DNA of 64,000 nucleotides from Membranipora membranacea (Eukaryota > Bryozoa > Gymnolaemata > Cheilostomatida > Membraniporidae): assembly GCA_914767715.1 (NCBI GenBank), contig OU612072.1, positions 2,356,001-2,420,000 of the forward strand. Direction: 5' to 3'. Below the pieces are notes generated by a model that was given only the letters and a program-made list of their open reading frames with translations, was not told the origin of the DNA and did not search any database. The stretch's first letter is position 1, and each line of letters opens with the position of its first letter. The translations under genes were made by a program, and so were the position numbers. Below are positions 1 through 11,394 of the stretch, piece by piece.

Positions 1-305
1 TCCTCGCTGTGAATCGCGGTATATGTATCTCTTTATATCTAAGCTATGTTAGACTAAGTTCCTCGCTGTGAATCGCGGTATTTGTATCTAAGCTATGTTA
101 GACTGGGTTCCTCGCTGTGAATCGCGGTATTTGTATCTAAGCTATGTTAGACTGGGTTCCTCGCTGTGAATCGCGGTATTTGTATCTAAGCTATGTTAGA
201 CTGGGTTCCTCGCTGTGAATCGTGGTATATGTATCTCTTTTATCTAAGCTATGTTAGACTAGGTTCCTCGCTGTGAATCGCGGTATTTGTATCTCTGTAT
301 ATCTT
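1..305. repeat. Tandem repeat, mostly 49-59 bp units, six copies
   Basis: Six head-to-tail units begin at 1, 60, 109, 158, 207 and 265, each opening with TCCTCGCTGTGAATCG. Units two to four are 49 bp; the first and fifth are about 58-59 bp because they carry an extra CTCTTTATAT-type stretch, and the sixth is cut short near 305. The array runs off the left edge of the window, so its full size is unknown. There are no variable spacers, so it is a satellite-type array. Confidence 0.9.
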
Positions 306-369
306 GCCAAAAGCTCTGTTGGCTGAATGTGTCTAAAGTTTTTAGACAATTTTCCTCTCTGTAGATGTG

Positions 370-1230
370 CCTCCTTGGGCTGACTGAATCAGATAATTCT
401 CTGATTAAATCTGTAATGCTGTACGTCGTTAACCCGCTCTCTGGCGCTGACTGAATTGTTGTCTTCTTAGTTGAAGAATAGGCCTCCTTGGGCTGAGTAA
501 ATCAGATAGTTATCTGATTAGATGTGTAACGCTGTATGTCGTGAACCCGCCTCCTGGCGCTGACTGATTTTTACAAGTGTCCACCAGGCTTTTATAGTGC
601 TGGTTTGCTGTCCTGTTATTGTGCAACGTTTGCATTTACAGGCGTAAAGGTGTTTACCTTGTTATTGGTTTTAGCCTCAATTTCGTCATTACTCTCTTTT
701 GATTTGCGTGTTTTGTCAGTTTTAATTATCTAGCTGTAAAAACATGGTTAGTCTGTCCTTTGCTTGACCTTCCCTCATTTTTGTTTTGGTTATTTTTAGG
801 TAATTTATGGTGTCAAGTGCACCTGTTTATCCATGGCGTAATCTGTTGGTTTTCCTGATTTTGCAATCTTTCCAGGGTTGTTTTGAAGATCTTTAGTGAC
901 TTCTATTGCTCGTTATTTTAAAAATAGCTTATGGTGTCAACTGCACTTGTTTTCTATGGTGCAATATATTGGTTTTCTAATTTCGCAATCTTTCCAGGGT
1001 TGATTCACGTGCCCAAAGATCTCGTGACTCTGTGGTTATTTTGAAGATGTTTTGTGACTTCTGTTGTTTTCCCGTTGTTTGATTCTCCACGGGTTGTTGC
1101 ACGTGCCCAAAGATCTCGTGACTCTGTGGTTATTTTGAAGATGTTTTGTGACTTCTGTTGTTTTCCGTTGTTTGATTCTCCACGGGTTGTTGCACGTGCC
1201 CAGATTTCTCATGGCCCTGTGATTATGTTT
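370..1230. repeat. Further direct repeats, two families
   Basis: A block of roughly 90-100 bp opening CTCCTTGGGCTGA occurs twice, near 370 and 483, each copy containing CTGGCGCTGACTGA. A second family around GGGTTGTTGCACGTGCCC has close copies at 1081 and 1174 (period 93 bp), with a more diverged copy starting near 1000. Together with the array at 1-305 this makes the first 1.2 kb satellite-like. No coding signal is seen. Confidence 0.75.
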
Positions 1231-4148
1231 TGTTATATTTCAACACGCCCTCAGTGCACCATTCCCTCTATTTACTACAATACCACTATTTTCCATTACC
1301 ATATAGCCTGTGTCTAGATAAATCTCAATAATGATAACCTATGATGTTAAATCCTAAACTACCCGTCACCATGCACTGAATGCCTAAGTATGTATCCGTT
1401 GGGTCTCAGTTTAAGCTCTTAGTAATAATTTAATTTAAACTAACTTTACTTTGTTTTGTTTTACAGATTATGTGGGGTTAATGATGATTTCCTGTCTGCA
1501 CAGCATGCTGGGTTAAATCTCAATGCATACTCTACTACACTATTGCCCTGATTCGATTTCATATCTATAACTCTAAAGTCCTTGGTTCTCCTATCATCAA
1601 TTCGAAGTCAGCGCACAAGCAGCAAGCTCTCACAGCAAGCAGGTCAAGCCTATAATAATCACGCCGAAACAGATCACCATAGCTATTCAAATTGACAACA
1701 TGTGGATGACAATGGAACTTATGAGAGAAAAAAAAAATATAATCAGAAACCAGTGCAATTTGTGTTATAATGTCTGGTGACCTAGAGTTCACCCTTAGTC
1801 TTAGCTTTTGACTTTTGCACGCTCATTGTTTTTCTCCGCTTTTTGAAACTAATAATGACCAATAATAGGTGCAAGGGTAATCAGTTTTGACAGGTGTCAT
1901 ATTTTTATGGGACTTCTAATCCAGGTTATGATCTGTTGTTACCAATTGTATGGTTTCGGCTCAAGGTCTGGTACAGAAATGTATTTGTTGAATATTAACT
2001 AGTTATTTATTGGTCTGCGTCTTTATATGAAATGTGATTGACCTTTAGTTTTGTACTGTCGCACTTAATAATAAATCATTTGAGAATAAGGATACTTCAA
2101 TACCATGTTGTGTAAGTGATCGTTGCACATTCGGAAGAAAATGTGGCTGCTCTTATACACTAAGGTGATTATAAAACATGATGTTCTTTATGATGATTAC
2201 ATAAGAAAATGTCATCTGACAATACTGTAAAATGCCTAGAGCTAGAGATCTAGATCAACTGTTCATTACCACTGCACTGATATTGTGGTAATCCTATTGG
2301 TAGGTTTACTTTGTTTGCAAATCATATTGGTACATCTTACAAGAAACAATGCCTTGTATAAGCTGCTGTTCTTTTTAGAAACTTTAATGTCATAACTTTC
2401 ATTTGATGAAACTGTTTAAAAAAATCGGCCATCAAGAATGAAGTGAAAAAGAATACCAATTTCCATCAGGAGGCAGGAAAAGGAAATCAGAGAAATAATG
2501 TTTGAAAGGTTTGTGCTAGGGATGTAAATCATAATATTGTGATATGTTGTCAAACCTAGATGCTATTATATTCTCAAAACAGTAATTTGAAGTTGAAGGT
2601 AGTTAAAACATCAACAAATTTGGCGACCATAATGGTTTCCAAGGTCGCCTGGGTTTGACGAAATTTACCAAGAGCGTAACCTAGAGGGTATGGTGCAGAG
2701 TGGTATATACCAAGTTGGTTTTTCCTGCATGATATGTACCGTTGCTATACATTTACAAAAAAAACAATATTTTTCAGGAAAATTGAAAGTTCAACAATCG
2801 TTTTCTCGAATGTAAGACTATCACCTGGTAAGGTATCATGAGCCGTCTGGAACACTTACCTCGGCCATTTTTGTCTTAGAGGGAAAATAAAAATATTTCT
2901 TGAATCAGCATTAATTTCTCCACCTGTTGATGTGTCTAACAAATTCATTTTGTTTTGATCCATAAGCCTGGTTTAAGGTGCTGCATGGAAGATGTGCGTG
3001 TGCAGGTCAAATTGTACTCAGCTGATTAATATTGGCGTTCTTTAGAGGGACTGCACATGTGCGATTGTTTACAGCTTCGCGAGGGAAAACTGTTTGTTTA
3101 GTGGTCTAAGTTCCGCCCCTTTTGTAGTAAGCGGTTTATAATTACACGCTACAACGCTTCTCGCAGCAGATTATACTAGGGCAATCTTTGGCCAGCGAGA
3201 GAAAAGTCTCATTGGTTAATTAACAGTAACCAGTGGTAATTTTCATGACGTTTATGACGGGAAATCATTAAAAGGCTTTGTTTATGGAATATCATTGGCT
3301 GATACCTAAACTTATGATTATATCGCAGCTTGTAAACACGCTTTGTGTCTGCAGTTACAAATGAGGAGATAATTAGCAAAGCTAGAATTTCAAGCTCTAT
3401 TTTATTTTTACGAGCTCTGGTTTTCTAGCTGGTCTGTGGACACAAGGAGGGTTCATTTGAGATGGAGAGTGTGGCATAATAATCCTTGTCGGAATGGTTA
3501 ATGTTATGCATGATGATTTGGCTAAATCAATAAATCACAGAGTTGCCTACACACCAGACGGCTCCATAAGTATATGCTGTTTTTAGGAGATTGTTGTTAA
3601 ATTGGAGTGCAGCTCTGCTCTGCATGCAGTAGAGAGAGTAATTGTGACTTGATCCACTTTGGTGTTGTTTGCTATTTTTGTATCGTACACACTTGATATC
3701 GATGGTGTTTTGTTTGGCTGCAAAATCATTTACTTTTTTCCCCCTAACTAATGCCATAATTTCTTTGGCACAATATGGAAACACTCCGTCTAGGATGATT
3801 GTCTGCCAAATAGAATAGTGTATAATATATTATCAAAAACATTCCAAAGTAAAGGTCCAAGTATAGTTTTATGTGGGATACTAGTGCGAAAACATTATCG
3901 ATCTATTATCGGTCCCCTTTTTTTGAGAAAATCTTCACTACTGGTCGATGTTGAGCTCCAGAAATTCGTCGGTGGCGAGGTCAGGCCTAAATTTGGGCTG
4001 TGATCGAAGTTTAAGAGAAATATCATTTTTTATTACGTGCAGTGTCGCCAACAGTATGCAGAAAGTGTGCTGACAGTTCAAGGCTCTAGCGTCATATTGT
4101 GGTCAGTGCAGGGTTCTAAATTCTTATCGAACACATGTGGATACTTAC
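1231..4148. other. Gene-free stretch at the left end
   Basis: AT-rich single-copy-looking sequence with no ORF that resembles a known family. If the mosaic gene to its right (minus strand) continues, its remaining CUB and 3' exons should lie here on the minus strand, but I could not identify a convincing phase-0 continuation exon. Confidence 0.4.
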
Positions 4149-4327
4149 CTGAAGGACTGCAGATTCATCACAGTTATCATTGTTATCATCTATAGTGGAC
4201 TCTTTCACAATTATCTTCACTCCGTAGGCCACAGTTAAATTGATGTACCAGATGCTTCTATAGCCAGCAGGGTAATTATTAGGATAGTCTTTGGAACTGA
4301 TCAACCCTCCATCTGGATTATTGTACT
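4149..4327 (-). CDS. CUB-domain exon of the mosaic secreted gene
   Basis: The minus-strand exon of 179 bp encodes the first half of a CUB domain. It contains the GGLISSKDYPNNYP type of opening followed by an IWYINL strand, matching the usual pattern G-x-I-x-S-P-x-Y-P-x-x-Y-P with W-x-I. The donor is CTTCAG|GTAAGT. The acceptor TGTAG|AG lies inside the edge of a 28-bp minisatellite. It accepts phase 1 from the TSP1 exon and leaves phase 0. The cysteine that normally precedes the tryptophan is replaced by SI. The second half of the domain should be in a further exon at lower coordinates, which I did not find. The last recognised exon of a gene transcribed right to left. Confidence 0.75.
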
Positions 4328-4672
4328 CTACAACATTACATTATACTCTACTGTTACTCTACAACAATACATTACTCTACTGTACTCTACAACATTACAT
4401 TACTCTACTGTACTCTATAACATTACATTACTCTACTGTACTCTACAACATTACATTACTCTACTGTACCCTACAACATCACATTACTCTACTGTACTCT
4501 ACAACATTGCGTTACTCTACTGTACTGTACAACATCACATTACTCTACTGTACTCTACAACATTACATTACTCTACTGTACTCTACAACATTACATTACT
4601 CTACTGTACTCTACAACATTACATTACTCTACTGTACTCTACAACATTACGTTACTCTACTGTACTCTAATT
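4317..4672. repeat. 28-bp minisatellite
   Basis: About a dozen units of a 28-bp repeat built from CTCTACTGTACTCTACAACA and ATTACATTA. It sits in the intron just before the CUB exon, and the exon's splice acceptor falls in the repeat. Long ORFs on both strands are artefacts of the repeat. Confidence 0.9.
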
Positions 4673-4705
4673 TACTATGAGAGTAAAATACTGATGATGA
4701 ATGTT

Positions 4706-4850
4706 TGATGATTGGAGCGCCAGGCCTTTAGAGTTCTAGGTTCAAATCCCACTGAAGGCAGCCGACTTCAGGGTTAGTTTGAATCTTAGCTGTCTTAGAC
4801 CCGCCTTGCAAAAGTAAGCCATTTTGCGCAGTAATCACAACCAACATGGT
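4706..4850 (+). repeat. Degenerate tRNA-derived SINE fragment
   Basis: Carries GGAGCGCCAGG and a polymerase III B-box-like GGTTCAAATCCCACTG, as in the fuller SINE copies at 24,608 and 50,951. The A-box head is missing, so it is a truncated or decayed copy. Confidence 0.5.
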
Positions 4851-5715
4851 CAGCTGATGCTTAGGGAAATGGCACATGATTTCATATTTTTTTACCAACA
4901 GGTTACAGCTGTTGGTCAAAGACACAAATTATAAGTAGTTTTGTTTTTTTATCATCAATCGTAACATTTCCATGGGAATTTGAGTTCGAAATAGAACGAG
5001 CTGATGTGTCAACTCGGTGTGCATCTGGAACACTGCCATTGTCTCCATGGTCAGTAATATCAATCTGTCACTTCAAAACTAGCTGCCCCTAGCGGTACAT
5101 TTACCCGGGTCTTCTAATTACTAGCCCTTGTAGCATACCGCCCATCACTTGAGGCTGATGGCAGAGCTTACATCCGATAGCATTGGTGAGCGCAAACTCA
5201 GGCTTTGCACCAAAGGGCCTGGTTAGAAGTGTAACAATGAATCAACTAAGCTCGGTCTAGATCGAGCTCGAAATGCAAGTCAAGCTTTTGTTCAGCTATT
5301 CACATTCAGTAGCCCGGTAGCTTTCCAACGATACATTATGATAATAATGTTGATATTTGATTACTATTTGACACTCCTACAGTGCAGCTACTGCAACAGC
5401 TAAGGGAGCTACTGTATAACAGCTTAAGGGAACTTCTGTTTTAGGACCCAAGGGACTTCCTGTATTAAAACTTGAGGGAGCTACTGTGTTAAGACCTTTT
5501 AAGGCCCACATGATCTGCCTATTCCTTTGTATGTACTCCGTATTTAATCATAGCTACCAAATCAACATACTCTGAGTAAACTGGGGAAGAATTTCTCAAA
5601 TCAAAAGCCTGAAATTATTGATGCTAAACAGACACATTGAGAAGGCTTCTAGTGGGACTCATTATTACAAATATGCATGGATTTAGCAATTTTAAGGAAT
5701 AATAACAGTTCTTAC

Positions 5716-5883
5716 CAGGACAAGAGCCGATATCACATCCTATTGATTCGGTGTCATTTCCTGAGCAACTTGCTCCTCCGTATTTGGGTAATTCACATTC
5801 CCTATTTCTGGTTTTAGTTGCAGTATCTCCACAGTCCGGTGAGCATGCTGTCCAACCACTCCAATCCTTCCATTTTCCATTTA
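5716..5883 (-). CDS. Thrombospondin type 1 (TSP1) exon of the mosaic gene
   Basis: A 168-bp phase 1-1 exon encodes one TSP1 repeat on its own. It shows the W-x-x-W-x-x-W ladder (KWKDWSGWTACSPDCG), a basic R-x-R strand (KTRNREC) and six cysteines in the usual order, ending CDIGSC. The acceptor is TTTCTAG|TA and the donor CCTG|GTAAGA. A symmetrical single-exon module is the classic unit of exon shuffling. TSP1 repeats bind glycosaminoglycans and matrix proteins in secreted or cell-surface proteins. The phase joins exactly to the lectin exon upstream and the CUB exon downstream. Confidence 0.85.
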
Positions 5884-6130
5884 CTAGAAACATCAGCAGT
5901 TATTATGTATAATCTAATGAGAAAGATATCGGCTTATGTTACTTTACCACTCCTAAAAACCTATCCAATCATTATAAATCAGCATAAATAATGACCTCCT
6001 GCCATCAAAACCTAAAGAGGCGGTTGGGTTTTGACGCTGAACAAGATTTGGCGGCAATAAATACTAAACTCCATAACTTTTATTGCTCAGCGAAAACAAA
6101 ATATTTCTCAAACATGAGACTGTAATAAAC

Positions 6131-6152
6131 GATGAATGAATGAATGAATGAA
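6131..6152. repeat. (GAAT)n microsatellite
   Basis: Five GAAT units following TAATAAACGAT, inside the intron between the lectin and TSP1 exons. Such tetranucleotide runs often mark the 3' tail of a LINE, but no LINE coding sequence is visible next to it. Confidence 0.6.
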
Positions 6153-6699
6153 CTCCCTTCTACCGCTGCAGAAATATTAAGTGTGAGCAGCACAACAAAA
6201 ATTTGATTTGCTGATGTTGTTCCGTCTTTCTATTGAAGTGGGCTGCAGAGTCGAATAGATTGCAAGAAAGCTAATGGAAAGTGGAAATTCTTTCAAAGAG
6301 ATTGAGCTCATCTCATGTACTTATATGATGGTGCAAAGAATATGACGAGTCTCAACAGAATTTTAACGTATATTAAGACTACTATGAGAATTAATGTGGC
6401 TGCAATCAAGGAGTTGTCTCTAACTTCTTGCTGCAATACATTCAATTGATACCGTTATTTGGGTTAGGCAATATTAAAAGAAGACGAATTTGTGGTTGAT
6501 GGTCTATGGTGACAGTGAAATGAGCAATATTGTTAAAAATTGATGTGCAAATCATATTATTATGAGTACTTCAAATGGCAGACCAAACAGAAGTTGCTTC
6601 GACGCCTATGATCTACTCCAGATTATTGCTTATAACTTCACATCACCCTTACAGCCCATCGATGCTTACGACTAGCTATCAGGACAAATTGGCTCTCAC

Positions 6700-6953
6700 C
6701 TGTTCTCAGTGACGTCGAGCATGCTGCACCAGCAGTAATTGGAATATCACATGAAGCTTTCCTCCATCCCGCTTGGCCAATGTAAATACATTCATTTGGA
6801 ATTACTGTCTGGGTATAGCTTTTATCCCAATCGGCGGCAAATGCGAGAGTGGTCCCTGCTGACGTTTTGATTGACAGGTCGGTGCCGGAGCCTGTGACAT
6901 AGTCCAACCATATGTTGTAATCGCCACCACCGGCTACAATCATACAATGTTTC
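6700..6953 (-). CDS. C-type lectin domain, second exon, of the mosaic gene
   Basis: Encodes the C-terminal part of a C-type lectin fold: an IWLDY strand, then NECIYIGQAGWRKASCD, which matches the family signature C-x-x-I...G-W-x-x-x-x-C, and a terminal AACS cysteine. The donor is ACAG|GTGAGA, phase 1, which fits the TSP1 exon. The best-looking acceptor, CATTGTCAG|GAAAC at 6,953, is out of phase with the preceding exon by one base. An in-phase but weaker acceptor GATTGTAG|CC would start the exon at 6,933. No canonical EPN or QPD sugar-binding triplet is seen, so ligand type cannot be predicted. Confidence 0.72.
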
Positions 6954-7232
6954 CTGACAATGAAAATTTAGTTATTTTCAATTGATGTAGAAAAAATGAG
7001 TAATTAGAAGTATATGGAAGAGGCAGCTTATTGGGCTTGTACACTATATACAGTCATCATAGATGAGTGGAGGGGGAATTTCTAACAACAATACAGAATG
7101 TTTAACAAGAAGTGCTATGAAGTTTTTCATTTTAGAAATTATTGCATAACTACTGCAGAACTAGATGTCAAACTATTGGTGATTTGGTCTCTCCAAAGTC
7201 TCTATAAACTATAAATAATCATAATATACACC

Positions 7233-7870
7233 AGCTGTGGGCAATATGCCTGTGCGGCCTAATGGCTAATTTGTTGCAGCCTAACTGTGGCCTTATGCCT
7301 GTAAAAATTATTACACAATTATTTTGATTCCTATTTCAATTATTTTGTGGATATCCATGTAATGCATCGCACACTGTAAGCACAACATATACAAAATATA
7401 GTGGCCATTCTGTATCATGCATGTAGCGAAGCATTCTAGACAAAATCATCATAACTGTACTGAAGCTAACAACTTTTTCAAGCGCATTATTTTCAAAATA
7501 GCCCGGAACAGTGACCTTTGGATGACGGAATTATAATGCTCTATAATATTATAGAAGTTAATATTTTTTGCAAGTCTGTCATTTTGAGCAAGAAAGGCAG
7601 ATCTGTATCAAAAGTTCTCATGTTACAAATGGTATTACATTTTGGCTGAAAATTTCCAGATTGCCTCTCATTTTACAACCATTTGCAAAATTTCTTAGCA
7701 CCTCTTCCTGTCGACTGCCATTCACATGAAACATAGGGATACAGACATGTACACAGAAAATGTTGACACAAAACTTCAGAAGATTAATTAATCCAGTATT
7801 TCTGATGAGCTTATGTTTCTTGCAGCACACCACAGTTTGTACCTTAAATCTGATTTAGTTTGTACAAAAT
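7233..7870. mobile_element. hAT-like non-autonomous element, second copy, one end lost
   Basis: Starts with CAGCTGTGGGCAA followed by GCGGCCTAATGG, and is similar in inverted orientation to much of the 743-bp element at 18,241-18,983 (shared stretches near 7,300 and 7,735-7,865). The other terminus is not recognisable. It lies in the intron between the two lectin exons. Confidence 0.6.
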
Positions 7871-8281
7871 AAGAAGTGCCAAAATCTGTTAGTGGTACAG
7901 TGATCCACATTAGACTGTGGAGGCAGTTTTAGTATAATGCAGACTAATGCTGAAATCAATGTCTGATTAAACAATATCCATGATGATGAAAATTGTTTGT
8001 ACTGTAACTTATTTATCAAGTTTTTGGATGTATTGCTCAAAAGATATCTGAACAAATCAAAGACAGGGATGCATGAGTTCACATGCAATAGTCTGAGGAT
8101 GATTTAAATAGTAGGTCAGTGTGGCAGGCCAGTTGATTTTTACAACAGCAGTAGACACCATATCACTAGTGGAAGAATCTTACCAAGTTTGTTCTTTCAA
8201 ATAAAGAAATGTATCATTGATTTGATTGCTAATGGCCTCTGCATTGTGTATGTATGGAAAATTGAGGTTATTTGAAGAGTT

Positions 8282-8345
8282 TGTTTAAGAAGCGGAATGG
8301 CAGGCGGTCAGTGGTAGTCATCTTGCATTCGAGTCCCACTGTACA
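8282..8345 (+). repeat. Weak SINE-like head
   Basis: GGCGGTCAGTGGTAG followed by GCATTCGAGTCCCACTG resembles the A and B boxes of the tRNA-derived SINE copies in this window. The rest of the element is not recognisable. Confidence 0.35.
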
Positions 8346-8436
8346 CTGAGTTTCATGAGTCTATTAAAGGGATGCCTTACAGCTCAGTGTGTGTGAAGCT
8401 AACTTGTTAGAATGCTGTTGGTAGGTTGGGTTGAGG

Positions 8437-8490
8437 CTAGACCAAGTTTGGTCCATTTGCCTGTATTGGGAGTTTCTCCCCCTCCACTGG
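8437..8490. mobile_element. Half of a CTAGACCAAGTTTGG mini-element
   Basis: CTAGACCAAGTTTGGTCC followed by ATTTGCCTGTATTGGGAG matches one arm of the complete elements at 34,752 and 47,209. The opposite arm is not recognisable, so this is a solo or decayed copy. Confidence 0.65.
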
Positions 8491-8931
8491 TTGAAGCAGG
8501 TCATCATAATTTTAATTGCTTGGTTGACCAACGAAGAGGGATCCTTAGGTAAAAACCAATGATCAAGTTTCAGCATACTATTTGGGGCTGGCTTTATATT
8601 TGGAGCAAAGTTTTACTTATCTGGACCAAGTTATAACAAGTTTTACTAATCAGGGAAATTTTTTTCTTTTTGTTTTACATAATGTTTTACTGTATACGGT
8701 GCCAATTTGTCGCGTTTCTACAAAGACAATGGCATGAAATAATTCTAGCTAACTTGATCACGATTTAAGCGAAAAATGTTAGAACTAAACACCTGTTATA
8801 TGAGTTTTCATTAGGATGTACTGAGCACTAAGACTCCTATCCTCTACAAACGATATTCTTCATGAAAACTTGAATGTCACTGTGAGTAGGAGACACTCAT
8901 AAGGGGTGAACATAAGGCTTGAGAACTTATG

Positions 8932-9035
8932 CCGTAGCCGTAGCCGTAGCCGTAGCCGTAGCCGTAGCCGTAGCCGTAGCCGTAGCCGTAGCCGTAGCCG
9001 TAGCCGTAGCCGTAGCCGTAGCCGTAGCCGTAGCT
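8932..9035. repeat. (CCGTAG)n hexanucleotide array, about 17 copies
   Basis: Nearly perfect GCCGTA repeats lie about 12 bp inside the intron after the donor of the first lectin exon. The unit is a multiple of three and stop-free, so it produces spurious poly-Ala-Val and poly-Ala-Thr reading frames on the two strands. These are not genes. Confidence 0.95.
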
Positions 9036-9048
9036 ATAGATGTTTCAC

Positions 9049-9246
9049 CTTCAAACCACTCAAATATCCAGTCTTTGAGTAGTCCATTTTCTTGCACAGT
9101 CTTAGGTGCAAAGATTCCATCATAACCTCTCCCACTTTCCACGCACCAATTCCTAGTCTGATCTTTTGTTTCTGGACTTGGATATTGAACTCTCAGATAA
9201 ACGCACTGATCACCAATCTGCCTTTCGCCAACACGACAATTAGGTT
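9049..9246 (-). CDS. C-type lectin domain, first exon, of the mosaic gene
   Basis: A 198-bp exon, phase 1 at both ends, with acceptor TTTACAG|AA and donor GAAG|GTGAAA. It encodes the N-terminal half of a C-type lectin domain: a paired-cysteine start (CRVGERQIGDQCVYL), typical of long-form domains, then RNWCVESG for the first core cysteine helix, and an FAPKTVQENGLL stretch equivalent to the LA-x-I...EN region. It follows the Ly6 domain in phase and precedes the exon at 6,700-6,953. A hexanucleotide array begins just after its donor. Confidence 0.82.
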
Positions 9247-11150
9247 CTGTAAAGATTGTACATTGTACATTGTACACATCATGTGTATTCTACTGTCTTT
9301 ATAAACTTTGACTCCAATCACCACAGATGCGATCAATATATTGAAAGTGCTGGTTGACAAATGGTAAGAGAATTTAACCGAAAACATTTGTTACTCTTGA
9401 TACCATCCACACTCAGCCAGCGACTTTTTCTCTTTTTAAAATAATGTCAATGGCCATTCTTAATATTAACAAAACATAAACCATTGGAAAGCTGTCAAGC
9501 TACTGAATACCTTTTTTTTTTTTTTTAGTGAGGAGATTTTCGTGTCATTTTAGTGAGGAAATGATATAGAAAACGCAGCTTTTGTTAATGCTGATAGCAG
9601 AGTCAGGATGGATATTCAAGAACAGGTGAAATGTATTCTTATGGATTGAGCTCTTCATAATGCTTTGGTTTGATGAATGTATGACAAGTCTGAAATGACT
9701 TTTGACATATATGATTTTTGTTGATTGGTGAAAAGGTGTAAAATTTCAATCAATGATTTGGAATAGATCACAGGCTTTTGGCCAAAACATACAATTTTCG
9801 TTTTGAGTACTCTTCATAATTATGATATTCACACCACATATCAACATTGAAACTAGTATCACGCTATCACAATTGACCAATTAGGGCAGACAGGTTTTTT
9901 TTGTCATTTTTGCATAGCGTCAAACGTAGTATCCATAAGACCATTATTGTGGATGTGCTAAAACTTTTTTGAAAGATATCAAATACTAAGGTGCTTTTAT
10001 TAACTATGGCGCACACAAGAAATGTCAACAGAACTTTACATTGTGGTTTCATTTTTCCTGAATTAGTCACTAAAGAACACCAAAAGATGCCTTAAAAATA
10101 GCTGTTTTTGGCATTCTTCAGCGACAAATTCAGGAAAAATGAATATGAAATTATGTTGGCACTTCCTGTGTGAACCATGATTATTAAAAGCGGCTTTGTA
10201 TGTGTCTACAATAATGGTCTTTTGGATGCCATGTTTGACGTTATGCTAAAGTGACAAAAGTATTAGGATTGGTAGGGCTGTAGAGAGGGAGCTACCTGCC
10301 TCTCTTCAGGCCTAACCATCTCTCGAGGGAGCTGGCTTTCATTTTTAGTGGGTGAAAATGAATATAAAGTAGGTTTACTAGCCAAAGTAGTGTGTAGCAC
10401 TTATTATTGTATTATATATATTATTATTATATTATTATACATGGCGTAGAATAACAATTGAAATTGACAGATCAAACTACTAAGATTTTGATTTTGGTGA
10501 TTGACAGCTGTGAAAGATTATGTTAGCAGGGATCAGAAAATTAATAATCAATTACTTCAGTAAGAGAAAACGAATAGGCAATTATAATAGAACTGACAGT
10601 GACAGCGAGATGTCAAGTGCATAGTTAGGAAATGTAACAATAAATCCTGAAATAAGGCTAAAATTACCTAATAAGAGCCAATAAGTAATATTTTTCAGTT
10701 GCTTTATCAGCCTAATATGTAAAGCACACAACATTATTTTTGATGGCAGATTCTGACAGACTGTCAGACGATGTGTTCAACAATATCTGTGGATGGAACA
10801 TAAAACATAAGCGAAGTTTCCATTTAAGCGGTTTAGATTCAACCTGTATTTTTGATTCAGTAATTGAAAAGAGGATAGAAGCAGTAATATTTTTTATTTT
10901 CCTCACCAACACTGGTCAGTGCAGAGTTGGGGAAATTAAACGACTATGCAAGAATCAGTTTTCTGCCCACTAACGTTATCTACCCCCTTTATGCAGAGTT
11001 TTCTGAATCAGGGTTCCCTGACAAATCCTTGTATTCCAATGTCCACATTGGCAATGCTGCTGATTTTGTCATAATTTAATCAGTGCAAATCACTATTGAG
11101 GCTGTCTTTTAGTTATATAGGCAATGCTATCTAACATAACTATAACTCAC

Positions 11151-11394
11151 CATGATAAGTGTTATTCTCATCAGCTTCTTGGTCAATGTTGCATTTGTCT
11201 CCTTCACAGCAGAAGATGCACTCAGGATACAAAGATTCGTTGCTGTCACATGCCCACCACTTAGCTTCAGCGGATGTGCCACTAGGCGTCACTGGTTTTC
11301 CTCTGTTACATAACTCAAGTTTAGTAGCATCAGTATAGCATCCTTTCTCGAGCGCTGGCCCACGTTGCTTTGAAATTACATGGGTGTAACACCT
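11151..11394 (-). CDS. Ly6/uPAR three-finger domain, second exon, of the mosaic gene
   Basis: The exon is 244 bp, acceptor CGATTCAG|AGG in phase 0 and donor CATG|GTGAGT in phase 1. It encodes the larger part of a Ly6/uPAR domain: RCYTHVIS, then EKGCYTDATKLELC, and the diagnostic closing motif CIFCCEGDKCN (CC-x4-CN). The phase joins it exactly to the exon at 14,053 (CDFGQGQ then RCYTH). In this family the fold is an extracellular recognition module, often GPI-anchored; here it heads a multi-domain chain, and no GPI signal is visible in these exons. Confidence 0.85.

Noticed and set aside
1-305. CRISPR-like array
   Set aside because: Units are contiguous with no unique spacers, in a eukaryotic context; it is a plain tandem repeat.
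3527-3784. Minus-strand frame that could be the second half of the CUB domain
   Set aside because: No CUB signature (no CG pair, no F-x-S-D strand) and no phase-0 acceptor in the right place.
4291-4680. 129-codon open frame on the plus strand
   Set aside because: It is the translation of a 28-bp minisatellite; composition is repetitive (LLYCTLQHYIT) with no other support.
8919-9125. Ala-Val and Ala-Thr repeat proteins on both strands
   Set aside because: They come from a stop-free hexanucleotide repeat beyond the splice donor of a lectin exon.
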